NCBI RefSeq assembly: GCF_001613065.1
Contig: NZ_BDBQ01000060.1
Coordinates: 42,748 to 106,747, forward strand
Direction of reading: 5' to 3'
DNA length: 64,000 nucleotides
From: Nocardia miyunensis NBRC 108239
Lineage (GTDB): Bacteria > Actinomycetota > Actinomycetes > Mycobacteriales > Mycobacteriaceae
The notes beneath the pieces were generated by a model. It made no database searches, was not told the DNA's origin, and saw only the letters and a program-made list of their open reading frames with translations. Shown piece after piece: positions 44,212 to 52,943 of this stretch. Positions within the stretch are counted from its first letter, which is position 1, and the number at the start of each line of letters is the position of its first letter. Both the position numbers and the translations under genes were made by a program.

Positions 44212-46494
44212 ATGAGCGGTGCGGGGATGGGGGGCATGGGCGATGATGGAGGCGTGGGCTGGAATCCGAGGCAGTGGGACGCTGCTCGGATATTTCGGGT
44301 TCGGGGGGAGACGGGACGTCCGGGACGGGCCGAGGCGCGTGCTCGGCGGGCGCTCGGGTTCGCGGCGGGGGTGGGGGCGGTGCTGTGGCTGGTGAGCCAT
44401 ATGCATGTGATCATTCAGCAGGATCGGATGGTGCAGGCGTGGTGGACGCCGACAGTGGTGGCGGGGCTGCTGATCACCGGGACAGGGCTGGTCGTGGCGT
44501 CGCTGACGGTGGGCGGCCCGGCCGTCGGCAGGTTTGCGGCCTGGCTGGCGACGGTTATGCTGGCCGCGCTGATGACCTTGCCGATCGCCGGGCACTACAA
44601 CTGTTTCGGCCCGTCCGGTACCTGGATCCCGCCGTTGGTGGCGGCCACAGCGGTGGCCGGCGTGCTGGCATGGCCCCGGTGCTGGCCGGTGTATCTGCTG
44701 GTCTCGGGCGTGATCGCCGCCGTGATCGACGCATACGTCTCCGGCGGCACCGGAATTCACGTCATCGCCGAAGATCTCGTGCGGACCTGGGGTGTGCAGG
44801 GCTTCCTGACCTGGACCGCGGCGCGGCTGCTGGCCGCGGCGATCGAACTGGACACCGTGACCGCGATCGTCGTGCGGCAGGCGACCGTGGCCGCGGGCGC
44901 GGAGGCCACCGACCGTGAACGCACCCGATTCGCCGGACTGATCCACGACAACGTCCTGGCCACCCTGCTCGACGCCGCCCGCGGCGGCACCGCCGAACGG
45001 CTGCGGCGCTCGGCCCGGCGCACCCTGCGCCAGCTCGACACCAGCCCGCACGAATATCGCGTCGAGGACACCGGCGAGGTGCGCGAGGCGATCGAGGCGC
45101 TGCGCGCGGAGGCCGCCGAGCACGGCCTGCCCGTCACGGTCGACCTCGCGAACCGGGCCCGCGACCTGCGCATACCGAACGAGGTGACGACCTCGCTGGC
45201 CGGTGCGCTGGGCGAGGCGGTGCGCAACAGCTTGCGACACGCCGCGCCCGACGGACGCGCGGTCACCCGGACGGTGCGAATCGCGGTGGACGAGGGCGGG
45301 GTCGTCGTGCAGATCGTCGACGACGGGGCCGGATTCGAGGTCGATCGGATCGGCGTGGAGCGGCTGGGTGTGCGGCAGAGCATCCTGTGGCGGATGCGAT
45401 GCCTGCGCGGCGGCGACGCGCAGGTCGACTCGGCACCCGGCCGGGGAACCACGGTCACGCTGCGCTGGACTCACACCGACCCGCGGGAACCGCGGCCTCC
45501 GGCGCTGATCGGCGTGCGGGGTCTGCCGGGCATCGTGATGATGGCGCTGCTGTGCTGGGCGGTGGGCATGCTGCTGCTGGGATATGTGCGCGGCGGCGAT
45601 CCGGTCGTGGCCTGCACCGGGTTCGGATTGGTCGCCGCGGCGGGCGCGGTGGTGCTGATACCTCGGGACGACCCGCTGCCGCGCGCGGCGACCTGGTCGG
45701 TGGTCGCGGTGGGTCCGCTGGCCGCGTCCATCGTCAACCTCGGTCCGCGCGCGGCGCACCACGCGGTGTGGGTGATCGTCGCCTACTCGTATGTGCTTGC
45801 GCTGCTGGCGATTCGGGGCCGGGTCGCGGCGACGTGCGTGGCCTTGCTCGCGGCCGGGGCCGCCTACTACGTCGCGGGCGGATCGCCGGGGGCCGCACTG
45901 AACGGCACCGCCGTGGCGGGCGCGACCGTCCTGGCGGCGGTCGCGTTCACCCTGTACATGCGGCCGCTGCTGCGCTCGTATCACGGGGCCCGCGCCGATA
46001 TCGCCCGGCATGCCGGAGCCGAGGCCCGCGCGGCGGCGCAGAGCCGGGAACGCCGCAGTCAGATGGCCTATCTGTCGCGCACCGCGCGCCCGATGCTCGA
46101 ATTCCTCGCCGCGGGCCGTCCGCTCAGTCCGCAACAGGTGCGCGAATGCCGGTTGCTCGAGGCCGAACTGCGCGATCGGCTGCGCGCGCCGGGTCTGGCC
46201 GATCCGGCCCTGGTGCGCGCCGCCCGCGCGGCCCGGACCAGGGGCGTGCGACTGACCCTGCTCGACGACGCCGGACCCGGCCCGGAGGACGGCGAATTGC
46301 GTGCGGCGATCGTGGAAACCGCTGTGGCGTACCTGGATTCGGTGATGGGGGGCCGCGTCACGGTCCGCGTGCTGCCGCCGGGACGCGGCTGCGCGGCCAC
46401 GATCGTCATCGTCGAGCCCGACACCTACCGTCGCGTGGAGATCGACGCCGGGGGAGTGCCCTCGGCGACCACCGAACCGGCCACCGCGGGCTGA
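44212..46494 (+). CDS. Orphan sensor histidine kinase with the ATPase domain between two membrane blocks
   Basis: 760 residues. Order: about five membrane helices (to residue 210), an H-box-like segment FAGLIHDNVLATLLDAARGG with His about 245, then an HATPase_c domain with N-box GEAVRNSLRHAAPDG (Asn about 339), G1 QIVDDGAGFEV and G2 PGRGTTVTLRW. After that comes a second block of about six helices (residues 435-590) and a cytosolic tail resembling a degenerate second dimerisation/kinase module (RECRLLEAELRDRLRAPGLA, GVRLTLLDDAGPG). No response regulator is next to it. ATG 44212 follows AGGGGGTGTGG. Autophosphorylation is plausible but untested. Confidence 0.82.
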   Translation: MSGAGMGGMGDDGGVGWNPRQWDAARIFRVRGETGRPGRAEARARRALGFAAGVGAVLWLVSHMHVIIQQDRMVQAWWTPTVVAGLLITGTGLVVASLTVGGPAVGRFAAWLATVMLAALMTLPIAGHYNCFGPSGTWIPPLVAATAVAGVLAWPRCWPVYLLVSGVIAAVIDAYVSGGTGIHVIAEDLVRTWGVQGFLTWTAARLLAAAIELDTVTAIVVRQATVAAGAEATDRERTRFAGLIHDNVLATLLDAARGGTAERLRRSARRTLRQLDTSPHEYRVEDTGEVREAIEALRAEAAEHGLPVTVDLANRARDLRIPNEVTTSLAGALGEAVRNSLRHAAPDGRAVTRTVRIAVDEGGVVVQIVDDGAGFEVDRIGVERLGVRQSILWRMRCLRGGDAQVDSAPGRGTTVTLRWTHTDPREPRPPALIGVRGLPGIVMMALLCWAVGMLLLGYVRGGDPVVACTGFGLVAAAGAVVLIPRDDPLPRAATWSVVAVGPLAASIVNLGPRAAHHAVWVIVAYSYVLALLAIRGRVAATCVALLAAGAAYYVAGGSPGAALNGTAVAGATVLAAVAFTLYMRPLLRSYHGARADIARHAGAEARAAAQSRERRSQMAYLSRTARPMLEFLAAGRPLSPQQVRECRLLEAELRDRLRAPGLADPALVRAARAARTRGVRLTLLDDAGPGPEDGELRAAIVETAVAYLDSVMGGRVTVRVLPPGRGCAATIVIVEPDTYRRVEIDAGGVPSATTEPATAG

Positions 46495-46509
46495 GCGGAT
46501 CGCGCGGCC

Positions 46510-47016
46510 TCACTTGCGGGCGTAACTGCGGAACTGGAAACTGTCCTTGCCGTTGGACGAGCGGGTGATCCCGGTGGTGAAGGCCAGCACGAACTCCCGC
46601 GGGATCTCGGGTGCGTAGGCATCGCCGGACGCCTTGGCGTCGACCTCGGTCACCACGATGACTGTCGCGAATTCGATTGCCGCGGAGAATATTTCGGCTC
46701 CGCCGAGCACCCAGACCTCGTCCGGGTCGGTCAGCGCCAGGGCCTCGGATACCGAATCCGCGCTCTCGGCTCCCGGTGCGAACCACTCGGGATTGCGGGT
46801 GATGACCACGGTGCGGCGATCGGGCGCGACGCGCGCCTGTTCGGGCAGTGCGTCCCAGGTGCGGCGGCCCATGATGATGGTGCGGCCGCCGGTGACGTCC
46901 TGGAAGTGCTGCACGTCCTCGGGGATCTGCCACGGGATGCCGCCCTTCGCGCCGATGACGCGGTCGGGGGTTTGGGACCAGATCAGCCCGATCGTGCGCT
47001 TGCTGTGCTCGGTCAC
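46510..47016 (-). CDS. folA: Dihydrofolate reductase
   Basis: 168 residues, reduces dihydrofolate with NADPH and is the trimethoprim target. Visible: RTIGLIWSQTPDRVIGAKGG, IPWQIPEDVQHFQDVT with the catalytic acid, TIIMGRRTWDALP, VVITRNP and EVWVLGGAEIFSAAIEFAT. GTG start. thyA, often adjacent in actinobacteria, is not next to it; the downstream neighbour is the end of the convergent kinase gene. Confidence 0.96.
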   Translation of the reverse strand: MTEHSKRTIGLIWSQTPDRVIGAKGGIPWQIPEDVQHFQDVTGGRTIIMGRRTWDALPEQARVAPDRRTVVITRNPEWFAPGAESADSVSEALALTDPDEVWVLGGAEIFSAAIEFATVIVVTEVDAKASGDAYAPEIPREFVLAFTTGITRSSNGKDSFQFRSYARK

Positions 47017-47042
47017 GTGCGGTCACCACCTTCGCTCTACGA

Positions 47043-47064
47043 ATAGTTTACCTTTGCTAACTAT
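47043..47064. promoter_or_regulatory. Inverted repeat upstream of folA
   Basis: ATAGTT (47043-47048) and AACTAT (47059-47064) flank a 10-base centre, 27-48 bases before the folA start. The minus strand TTAGCAAAGGTAAAC has slight resemblance to an iron-box (IdeR) half, but the match is poor. Operator or end-of-transcript structure for the preceding acyltransferase gene; undecided. Confidence 0.3.
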
Positions 47065-47122
47065 CTCGTCGGCTGTTCGGCTGATCACCCCGGTGTTGCG
47101 CGACCTTCAGGTGGTTATGCGC

Positions 47123-49273
47123 TCACCACCACTTCAGGATCGGCCGCATCGCCCGGCCCAGCGCGGGCGCCAGGGATCGCGAGTAGTTCGCGGTCAGGTG
47201 ATGTTCGTCGTGATAGATGAGGATATTGCCTGCCGAGACCGGGCAGACGTCCGCCGCGCAGACCGCATCGGTCATATCGAGCGGAAAGATGTTCGGGAAC
47301 CGCGAGGCGGGTTCGGCTTCGGGGTTCACCGGATTCAGGGCGTAGTCGCGTGGCAGGCCGCAACTCGTGCTGTCACCGCCCTCGGCCAGGCAGTCCGAGG
47401 CGCGATAACGCACCCCGTCGCGCCGTAGCCACGGCGTGTCGCGGATAGCCACCACGTTCAGCCCGCGATCGGCAAGTTGGGACCACACGTCCAGATAGTC
47501 CTGCGGGGTCTCGTCGCCGGGCCCGTCGAGGGGGCGGGTGCCAGTGGTGAACACCCAGTCCGGCCGTTCCTGCCCGAGCCGGTCGATCACCTGGCGGGAC
47601 CAGTCGCGACAGTCCGGAATCGCCTCGCCCTTGTAGGAGATGGCATCCGAGACGGTCAGCGGGCAACCCATCTTCAACATCACCCGCACCCGGAAACCGT
47701 GCTGCTGACCCAGGATCTGCAGGGCCGGAATCCAATGTTCGGCATGGGAACTGCCGACGACCGCGAGCGTGCGCTGGGCGTTGCGGTCGCCGTAGTCGCA
47801 GGTGACCACGTCGGTCGTCGTCCAGTCCGCGATACAGCCGTCGGTGGTCGGATAGGGCAGGTCCGCGGGCGCTTCCAGGACCGTGGGCCGCATCCGCGCG
47901 TGCGGGACCGGTGCGCCCGCGGCCAGCGCCTCCGCGCCGGGATACTGGACCGGGTCCAGCGACGCCGGCGGCCGGGGCCCGTTCGTGCCCATCGCCACGT
48001 GCCAGGACGCGCTCGCCCCGATTCCCACGACACCGATCACCGCGACCAGTGCGCCGATGGGCCGCCGCAAGCGCATCAGGACCGGGGCGAGGGAGATCGT
48101 CCGGGGGCGTTCGGCGCGCTGGCTCTGCTCGGCCGCGAGCGCGCGGGCCGAACGCATCCGCAACGGCTCCTCCACCAGATGCCGGGTCGCGTACGCGAGC
48201 ACCAGCGACACCCCGATCACGCCCAGGCCGCCCACCGGCCCGGCCATGGGCCTGCCGCGTTCGGAGAGATAGAAGATCAGGAACGGCCAGTGCCACAGAT
48301 ACAGCGAGTAGGCCATACCGCCCAGTTCCACGGCCGGTCGCGTGGCCAGCCAGCGCAGCAGCAGCGGCCGGGCGGCGGGTTCGAGATTGTTACCCGCGAG
48401 GATCAGCGCCGCGGCCGCGCCGACCGGGATCAGCGCCGCGGGGCCGGGGAACACGGCCGCACCGAAGACCAGTTCCCCGCAGATCGCCACGATGATCAGC
48501 CCGGCGACCGCCACCGCGGCGCGCGCGATGCGGGGCATGGTCAGCCACGGCGCGGCGATCGCCAGCAGCCCACCGGCCAGCAACTCCCAGGCCCGGGCGA
48601 ACGAATCGTAGTAGTTCCAGCTCTGGTGGGCGCTCTCGCCGACCATCGCGTACAGGAACGAGATGACTGTGAGCGTGCCCAGCAACACCAGCAGCGCCGG
48701 GCGCAGCTGCCCGGGACGTCCCAGCTTGCGCAGCGACCAGGCCACCACCGCGAGCAACAGTGTGATCGCGAGATAGAACTGCCCCTGCACCGACATCGAC
48801 CACAGGTGCTGCAACGGGCTCACCGACGGATCGGCCGCCAGATAATCCGACGACGCGAGCGCCAGATGCCAATTCTGGTAGTAGAACGCCGAGGCCAGCG
48901 TCTGATCGGCCAGATCGGCCCACTGGGTGACCGGGCGCAACGTCACCGCCGCGACCACCACGGCCGCGAGCACCACCACCAGGGCGGGGAGCAGGCGGCG
49001 CAGCGTGCGTCGCACGGTGAACAGCACCCGCACCGCACCGCCGGATTCGATCTGCCGCAGCAGCAGACCGGTGAAGAAGAACCCCGACAGGACCAGGAAG
49101 ATGTCCACGCCGCCGGACACCCGCCCGAACCAGACGTGGAAGAGCACCACCAGAACGATGGCCACACCCCGCAGACCGTCCAGATCCAGGCGATACGCGC
49201 TCGCGGCCGAGGGGCGGACGGCGGGTGCGCTCTGCTGTGGGCCGGATTGCACCGGCTGCTGCGTCCTGCCCAT
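47123..49273 (-). CDS. Acyltransferase 3 / SGNH fusion (OafA type) membrane protein
   Basis: 716 residues. The N-terminal 400 residues form a ten- or eleven-helix acyltransferase-3 domain beginning RLDLDGLRGVAIVLVVLFHV with the essential His of the family, GGVDIFLVLSGFFFTGLLL, and QHLWSMSVQGQFYLAITLL. The C-terminal 260 residues are an SGNH domain: LAVVGSSHAEHWIPALQIL with Ser and His, and DEHHLTANYSRSLAPALG with the catalytic Asp-x-x-His. The enzyme probably O-acylates an envelope polysaccharide or lipid from outside acyl donors. ATG 49273 was chosen. Confidence 0.93.
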   Translation of the reverse strand: MGRTQQPVQSGPQQSAPAVRPSAASAYRLDLDGLRGVAIVLVVLFHVWFGRVSGGVDIFLVLSGFFFTGLLLRQIESGGAVRVLFTVRRTLRRLLPALVVVLAAVVVAAVTLRPVTQWADLADQTLASAFYYQNWHLALASSDYLAADPSVSPLQHLWSMSVQGQFYLAITLLLAVVAWSLRKLGRPGQLRPALLVLLGTLTVISFLYAMVGESAHQSWNYYDSFARAWELLAGGLLAIAAPWLTMPRIARAAVAVAGLIIVAICGELVFGAAVFPGPAALIPVGAAAALILAGNNLEPAARPLLLRWLATRPAVELGGMAYSLYLWHWPFLIFYLSERGRPMAGPVGGLGVIGVSLVLAYATRHLVEEPLRMRSARALAAEQSQRAERPRTISLAPVLMRLRRPIGALVAVIGVVGIGASASWHVAMGTNGPRPPASLDPVQYPGAEALAAGAPVPHARMRPTVLEAPADLPYPTTDGCIADWTTTDVVTCDYGDRNAQRTLAVVGSSHAEHWIPALQILGQQHGFRVRVMLKMGCPLTVSDAISYKGEAIPDCRDWSRQVIDRLGQERPDWVFTTGTRPLDGPGDETPQDYLDVWSQLADRGLNVVAIRDTPWLRRDGVRYRASDCLAEGGDSTSCGLPRDYALNPVNPEAEPASRFPNIFPLDMTDAVCAADVCPVSAGNILIYHDEHHLTANYSRSLAPALGRAMRPILKWW

Positions 49274-49472
49274 CACCGCGCGCGGAACCGTTGTGCCGGT
49301 GCACAATTCGCATCGGGCGACGGGCTGGGCAGCGAAACGCAATGCGTCAACGAGGAAACCGGCACATGAATTCTCATATCATGTCCGCGAATTGGGGTCC
49401 AATCAGGGACATTCCGAACGCAGAACGCCGACGCGGCCGTCGGATGCGGCCGCGCCGGCGGGTTCGGCCCGG

Positions 49473-51164
49473 TCAGCTGTTGGCGTTACCGGCCTGCCAG
49501 GTCTGCCACGGGACCTCCCAGTCGCCGTAGGTGTCCCACACCGGCAGGGTGGGCCCGCCGGAGTTGGTGATCTCCACTACGTCGCCGATGCCGAAGTGGT
49601 CGTAGAACCACTGGGCGTTGGCGGGCGCGAGGTTCACACAGCCGTGCGAGACGTTGCTGCTGCCCTGCTGCCCGACCGACCACGGCGCGGAATGCACGAA
49701 CTCGCCGTCGTTGGATATGCGTTCGTCGAGCAGGACGGTCTCGTTGTAGTAGCCGGGCTGTCCGGCGCAGGTGCCATAGGTGCACGAATCCATCACGATC
49801 GAGGGCTGCTTCGCGGAGATGACGTGCGGGCCCTCGTGCGAGGGGAAACCGGGCGAGCCCAGACTCATCGGCATCTGGTTGACCTGTTTGCCGTTGTCGA
49901 AGATGGTGAGCTGGTCGGTGCTGCCGTCGGCCTTGGCGACCCAGGCGTCGTGCACGGTGTAGTCGGCGCTGTTGTTCTCCGCGCCCAGCACGCCGTTGCC
50001 GAGATCGAGCCCGACCACATCGGCCTCGATGTGGATCTTGGTGCCCGGCAGCCAGTAGTTCGGGCCGCGATAGTGCACGTCCTTGTCGTCGACCCAGTAC
50101 CACGCACCGGGCTGCGGCGGGCTGACGGTGATGTGCAGATGCTTCTGCACCTCGGCCTTGTTGGTCACCGGTTTGGTGAACTGGAACACCATCGGCTGGC
50201 CGACGCCGATGCCGGTGGCGGCGACCACGTCGGGTGCGGGCACGACGTTCGCGTACGCGGTGCTGACGCTGTCCGCGGAGATCGTGTTCACGGTGAAGTT
50301 CTGCTTGGTGTGCGCACCGGCGGAGTTCACCGCGTCGGCGGTGATGGCGTAGGCGCTGGAGAAGGCCAGCGAATCGGTGTTGGTCCAGGTCTTCCCGTCG
50401 GGGGACAGGGTGCCGGCGAGGGGCTTGCCGTCCGGGGTGGTGGCGGTGACGGCGGTCAGGTGCCCGCCGGTCGCCGAGACGGTGATCGGGACGCTCGGAT
50501 TGATCGGTTTCGCGGTGTCCGGAACGTCGATCGCCGCGGCCGGGACCGCGGGCGTGGTGTTCTCCTGGGCACCGCTACCGCCGCCGTGACCGGTGGCGGA
50601 TCGGCCGAGGAAGACCGCGCCGACGGCGATCACGACGATCGCCACGGCCGCGGCGGCCAGCAGCCAGGTCGCGCGTCCGGGGCCCGGCACCGAGCTGCCG
50701 GGCGCCGCCGCGCCGACCTTGGCAGGCGGTGCGACGGGCGTGACCGACGGCAGTGCTGTGGTCGGCGCATCGGCGCCGGGTGCGCTGGGCGGCGTGGCGG
50801 CCGGGATCGCGGTCGTGGCGGCTTCGTCGGCGCTGGGAATCGCGGCTGTGGCCACCTCCGCGTCGGTGGCCGCGCGGTCGGCGCTATCGGATGCTTTGTT
50901 CGTATCGTCTTGTGCGGCAACATCTTTCGATGCGGCACCGCCGGTTGTGGCGGCGTTCTCGGATGCGGCCGGTGGTTTTTCGGGGTGGCGGTCCTGGCCG
51001 GACTGTGGGTTGGCGTCGGTCGGTTCGCCGGAGCTCGAATCGGTCACGATGTTCTGTTCGTCCTCACCGATCCCCGTGTTAGCGGCGGCCGGTTTGTCGG
51101 TGGTGGTCGGTTCCTGGGCGGGGTGCGACCCGCTGCTGTGTTCGGGATCGCCGGTCTGGCTCAT
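49473..51164 (-). CDS. L,D-transpeptidase (YkuD) with Ig-like domains and long cytosolic N-tail
   Basis: 563 residues. Catalytic motif SSNVSHGCVNLAPANAQWFY with nucleophile Cys near residue 509 and the supporting His upstream. One membrane helix (WLLAAAAVAIVVIAVGAVFL, about 170-190) anchors the protein. Two Ig-like domains follow (PINPSVPITVSATGG, FQFTKPVTNKAEVQKHLHIT). The first 165 residues are low-complexity Ala/Thr/Asp/Pro and would be cytosolic, which is long for this family. Makes 3-3 cross-links in peptidoglycan, LdtB/LdtMt2-like. Confidence 0.94.
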   Translation of the reverse strand: MSQTGDPEHSSGSHPAQEPTTTDKPAAANTGIGEDEQNIVTDSSSGEPTDANPQSGQDRHPEKPPAASENAATTGGAASKDVAAQDDTNKASDSADRAATDAEVATAAIPSADEAATTAIPAATPPSAPGADAPTTALPSVTPVAPPAKVGAAAPGSSVPGPGRATWLLAAAAVAIVVIAVGAVFLGRSATGHGGGSGAQENTTPAVPAAAIDVPDTAKPINPSVPITVSATGGHLTAVTATTPDGKPLAGTLSPDGKTWTNTDSLAFSSAYAITADAVNSAGAHTKQNFTVNTISADSVSTAYANVVPAPDVVAATGIGVGQPMVFQFTKPVTNKAEVQKHLHITVSPPQPGAWYWVDDKDVHYRGPNYWLPGTKIHIEADVVGLDLGNGVLGAENNSADYTVHDAWVAKADGSTDQLTIFDNGKQVNQMPMSLGSPGFPSHEGPHVISAKQPSIVMDSCTYGTCAGQPGYYNETVLLDERISNDGEFVHSAPWSVGQQGSSNVSHGCVNLAPANAQWFYDHFGIGDVVEITNSGGPTLPVWDTYGDWEVPWQTWQAGNANS

Positions 51165-51390
51165 CGTGCCCCCGCCCGGGCCAGTATTCCACGTCCACCT
51201 CCACGCTCCCGCGCCGCCCGCACGCCCCCGGTGGACGATGGGGCGCGATCGTTACGACATTCCTCCATGAAGTCGATCTTGCCGCAGGATCGCGAAAACC
51301 ATGCTCCCTCACAGTAATCGCACAGCGAAGCGAGACCTTCGCCGATGCGCGCACACCGGCCGCCCGATCGCGCGGGCGGCCCGGTGTGAC

Positions 51391-51621
51391 TCACTGTTCG
51401 GGCGCCAGAACCTCTCCGGAATCGGCCGCCCGCACCAGAATCGCCTCGACCGGACAGGATTCCGCGGCATCGAGAACGCTCTCGTCGGGATCGGCCAATT
51501 CGGCGACCGGACTGGAATATCCGTCCACGAGTGTGAAATGCGCCGCGGCCGTGCCGGTGCACATACCCGAGCCGATACAGGCGTCACGGTCGACCGAGAT
51601 GCGCCATTGCTGTTCGCTCAT
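51391..51621 (-). CDS. [3Fe-4S]-type ferredoxin, P450 partner
   Basis: 76 residues. ISVDRDACIGSGMCTGTAAA and DAAESCPVEAILV give the pattern C-x2-G-x2-C...C-P of single-cluster actinobacterial ferredoxins, in which the second cysteine position of a 4Fe cluster is replaced. It starts eight bases after the P450 stop, so it is the natural electron carrier of the P450. A short acidic C terminus follows. Confidence 0.93.
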   Translation of the reverse strand: MSEQQWRISVDRDACIGSGMCTGTAAAHFTLVDGYSSPVAELADPDESVLDAAESCPVEAILVRAADSGEVLAPEQ

Positions 51622-51629
51622 CCGCCCGC

Positions 51630-52835
51630 CTACCAGCTCACCGGCAGCGCGATCGGCCCGCGCACCAGCAGGCCCGTCTTCCACTGGACCTGCTCGAGCG
51701 GGACGGCCAGCCGCAGCCCCGGGAACCGGCGCAGCAGGGTGCCGATCGCCACCTGCAGTTCGACCCGGGCCAGTTGAGCGCCCAGGCAGTGGTGCACGCC
51801 GTACCCGAACGCGATGTGCGGATTGTGCTTTCGAGTCAGGTCGAGTTCGGCCGGGTTGTGGAAGATGTTCTCGTCGCGATTGGCGGATGGCATCTGCGCG
51901 AAGACGGACTCACCGGCGCGCACGGTGACCCCGCACAGCTCGAGATCCTCGGTGGCCACCCGCGCGGACCCGCCCCCGGCGCCGAGTTGCACGAAACGCA
52001 GCAGTTCCTCGATCGCGTCGGGCACCAGATCCGGATCCGCGCGCAGCGCATCCCACTGTCCGGGTGTGGTGAGCAGCAGGTAGGTGAAGTTGGCGATCTG
52101 GTTGGCGGTGGTCTCGTGACCGGCGACGAGCAGGGTGATGCCGAGTTGGACCAGTTCGTCCTCGGTGAGCCGGTCGTCGTTGTCGCGGGCGGCGACCAGC
52201 GCGCCGAGTACGTCATCGCCCGTGTCCGGCGCGGCGCGGCGTTCGGCGACCACCTCGGCCAGATACTTCTCGAGTTCGGTTCGGGCCGCGGTGATCTGGT
52301 CGGGGGTGTAGGCCGTGGTGGACAGGATGGCATCGGAGAAGTCGCGGAACCGGTGCTGGTCCTGCGGAGGTACGCCGAGCATCTCGCAGATCACCGTAAC
52401 CGGCAGTGGCAGTGCGAGATTCGCCACCAGATCCGCGGGCGAGCCGATCCGCTCCAGGTCGTCCAGGCAGTGATCGACGATCTGCTGAGCGCGCGGGCGC
52501 AGCAGATCGACCCGGCGGCTGGTGAATGCCTTGGCGACCAGTTTGCGCAGGCGGCTGTGCTCGGGCGGATCCATGGTCAGCAGCGAGGGGCGGGCGGGTT
52601 GCGGGACCGTGCGGGGGATGTCTTCGCGATCCACGGTGACCGCGCGGCTGAATCGCGGGTCGGCCAGCACGAATTTGACGTCCTCGTAACGGGTTACGAG
52701 CCAGCCGTCGCCGCCGTAGGGAAGATGCACGCGGCTGATCGGTTCGGTGTGCCGCAACTTCTCGTAGAGCGGATCTATCTCGAGCCGGACCGGAACTCCG
52801 AAGGGGAAGTCGCGTACCGGTGAGTCGACGCTCAT
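51630..52835 (-). CDS. Cytochrome P450
   Basis: 401 residues, bacterial class I P450 (CYP105/107-like size). Oxygen-binding I helix LLVAGHETTANQIANFTYL, K-helix region EELLRFVQLGAGGGSARVAT with E-x-x-R, and the heme loop AFGYGVHHCLGAQLARVELQ with the Cys ligand at residue 350. ATG 52835 has GGGAG upstream. Its promoter and TetR operator are readable. A substrate cannot be read by eye; the neighbouring polyketide-lipid genes make an acyl or polyketide chain conceivable. Confidence 0.95.
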   Translation of the reverse strand: MSVDSPVRDFPFGVPVRLEIDPLYEKLRHTEPISRVHLPYGGDGWLVTRYEDVKFVLADPRFSRAVTVDREDIPRTVPQPARPSLLTMDPPEHSRLRKLVAKAFTSRRVDLLRPRAQQIVDHCLDDLERIGSPADLVANLALPLPVTVICEMLGVPPQDQHRFRDFSDAILSTTAYTPDQITAARTELEKYLAEVVAERRAAPDTGDDVLGALVAARDNDDRLTEDELVQLGITLLVAGHETTANQIANFTYLLLTTPGQWDALRADPDLVPDAIEELLRFVQLGAGGGSARVATEDLELCGVTVRAGESVFAQMPSANRDENIFHNPAELDLTRKHNPHIAFGYGVHHCLGAQLARVELQVAIGTLLRRFPGLRLAVPLEQVQWKTGLLVRGPIALPVSW

Positions 52836-52878
52836 ATCTGAACTCCCTTCCCGCACGCCGCAACTGGCGTGTAAGCGA

Positions 52879-52930
52879 TGTAAGCGAGTGCTTACAAAAA
52901 TAGGGTAAGGTGGTCCACGGAACGCGTCAA
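52879..52930 (-). promoter_or_regulatory. P450 operon promoter with TetR operator
   Basis: On the minus strand TTGACG (52930-52925), a 17-base spacer and TACCCT (52907-52902) form a good primary-sigma promoter. Directly downstream lies TGTAAGC-N4-GCTTACA (52879-52896), a perfect inverted repeat overlapping the expected start. The left half is repeated once more at 52870-52878 (TGTAAGCGA). This is a classic TetR operator position for repression. Confidence 0.75.
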
Positions 52931-52943
52931 CTTCTGAATCGCG

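Noticed and set aside
47043..47064. IdeR/iron-box reading of the repeat before folA
   Set aside because: Only about 10 of 17 positions match the consensus by eye and folA is not an iron gene; kept as an unassigned repeat.
48927..51317. Long antisense frame over the OafA-type and L,D-transpeptidase genes
   Set aside because: Low-complexity Gly/Arg/Val shadow of two well supported minus-strand genes.
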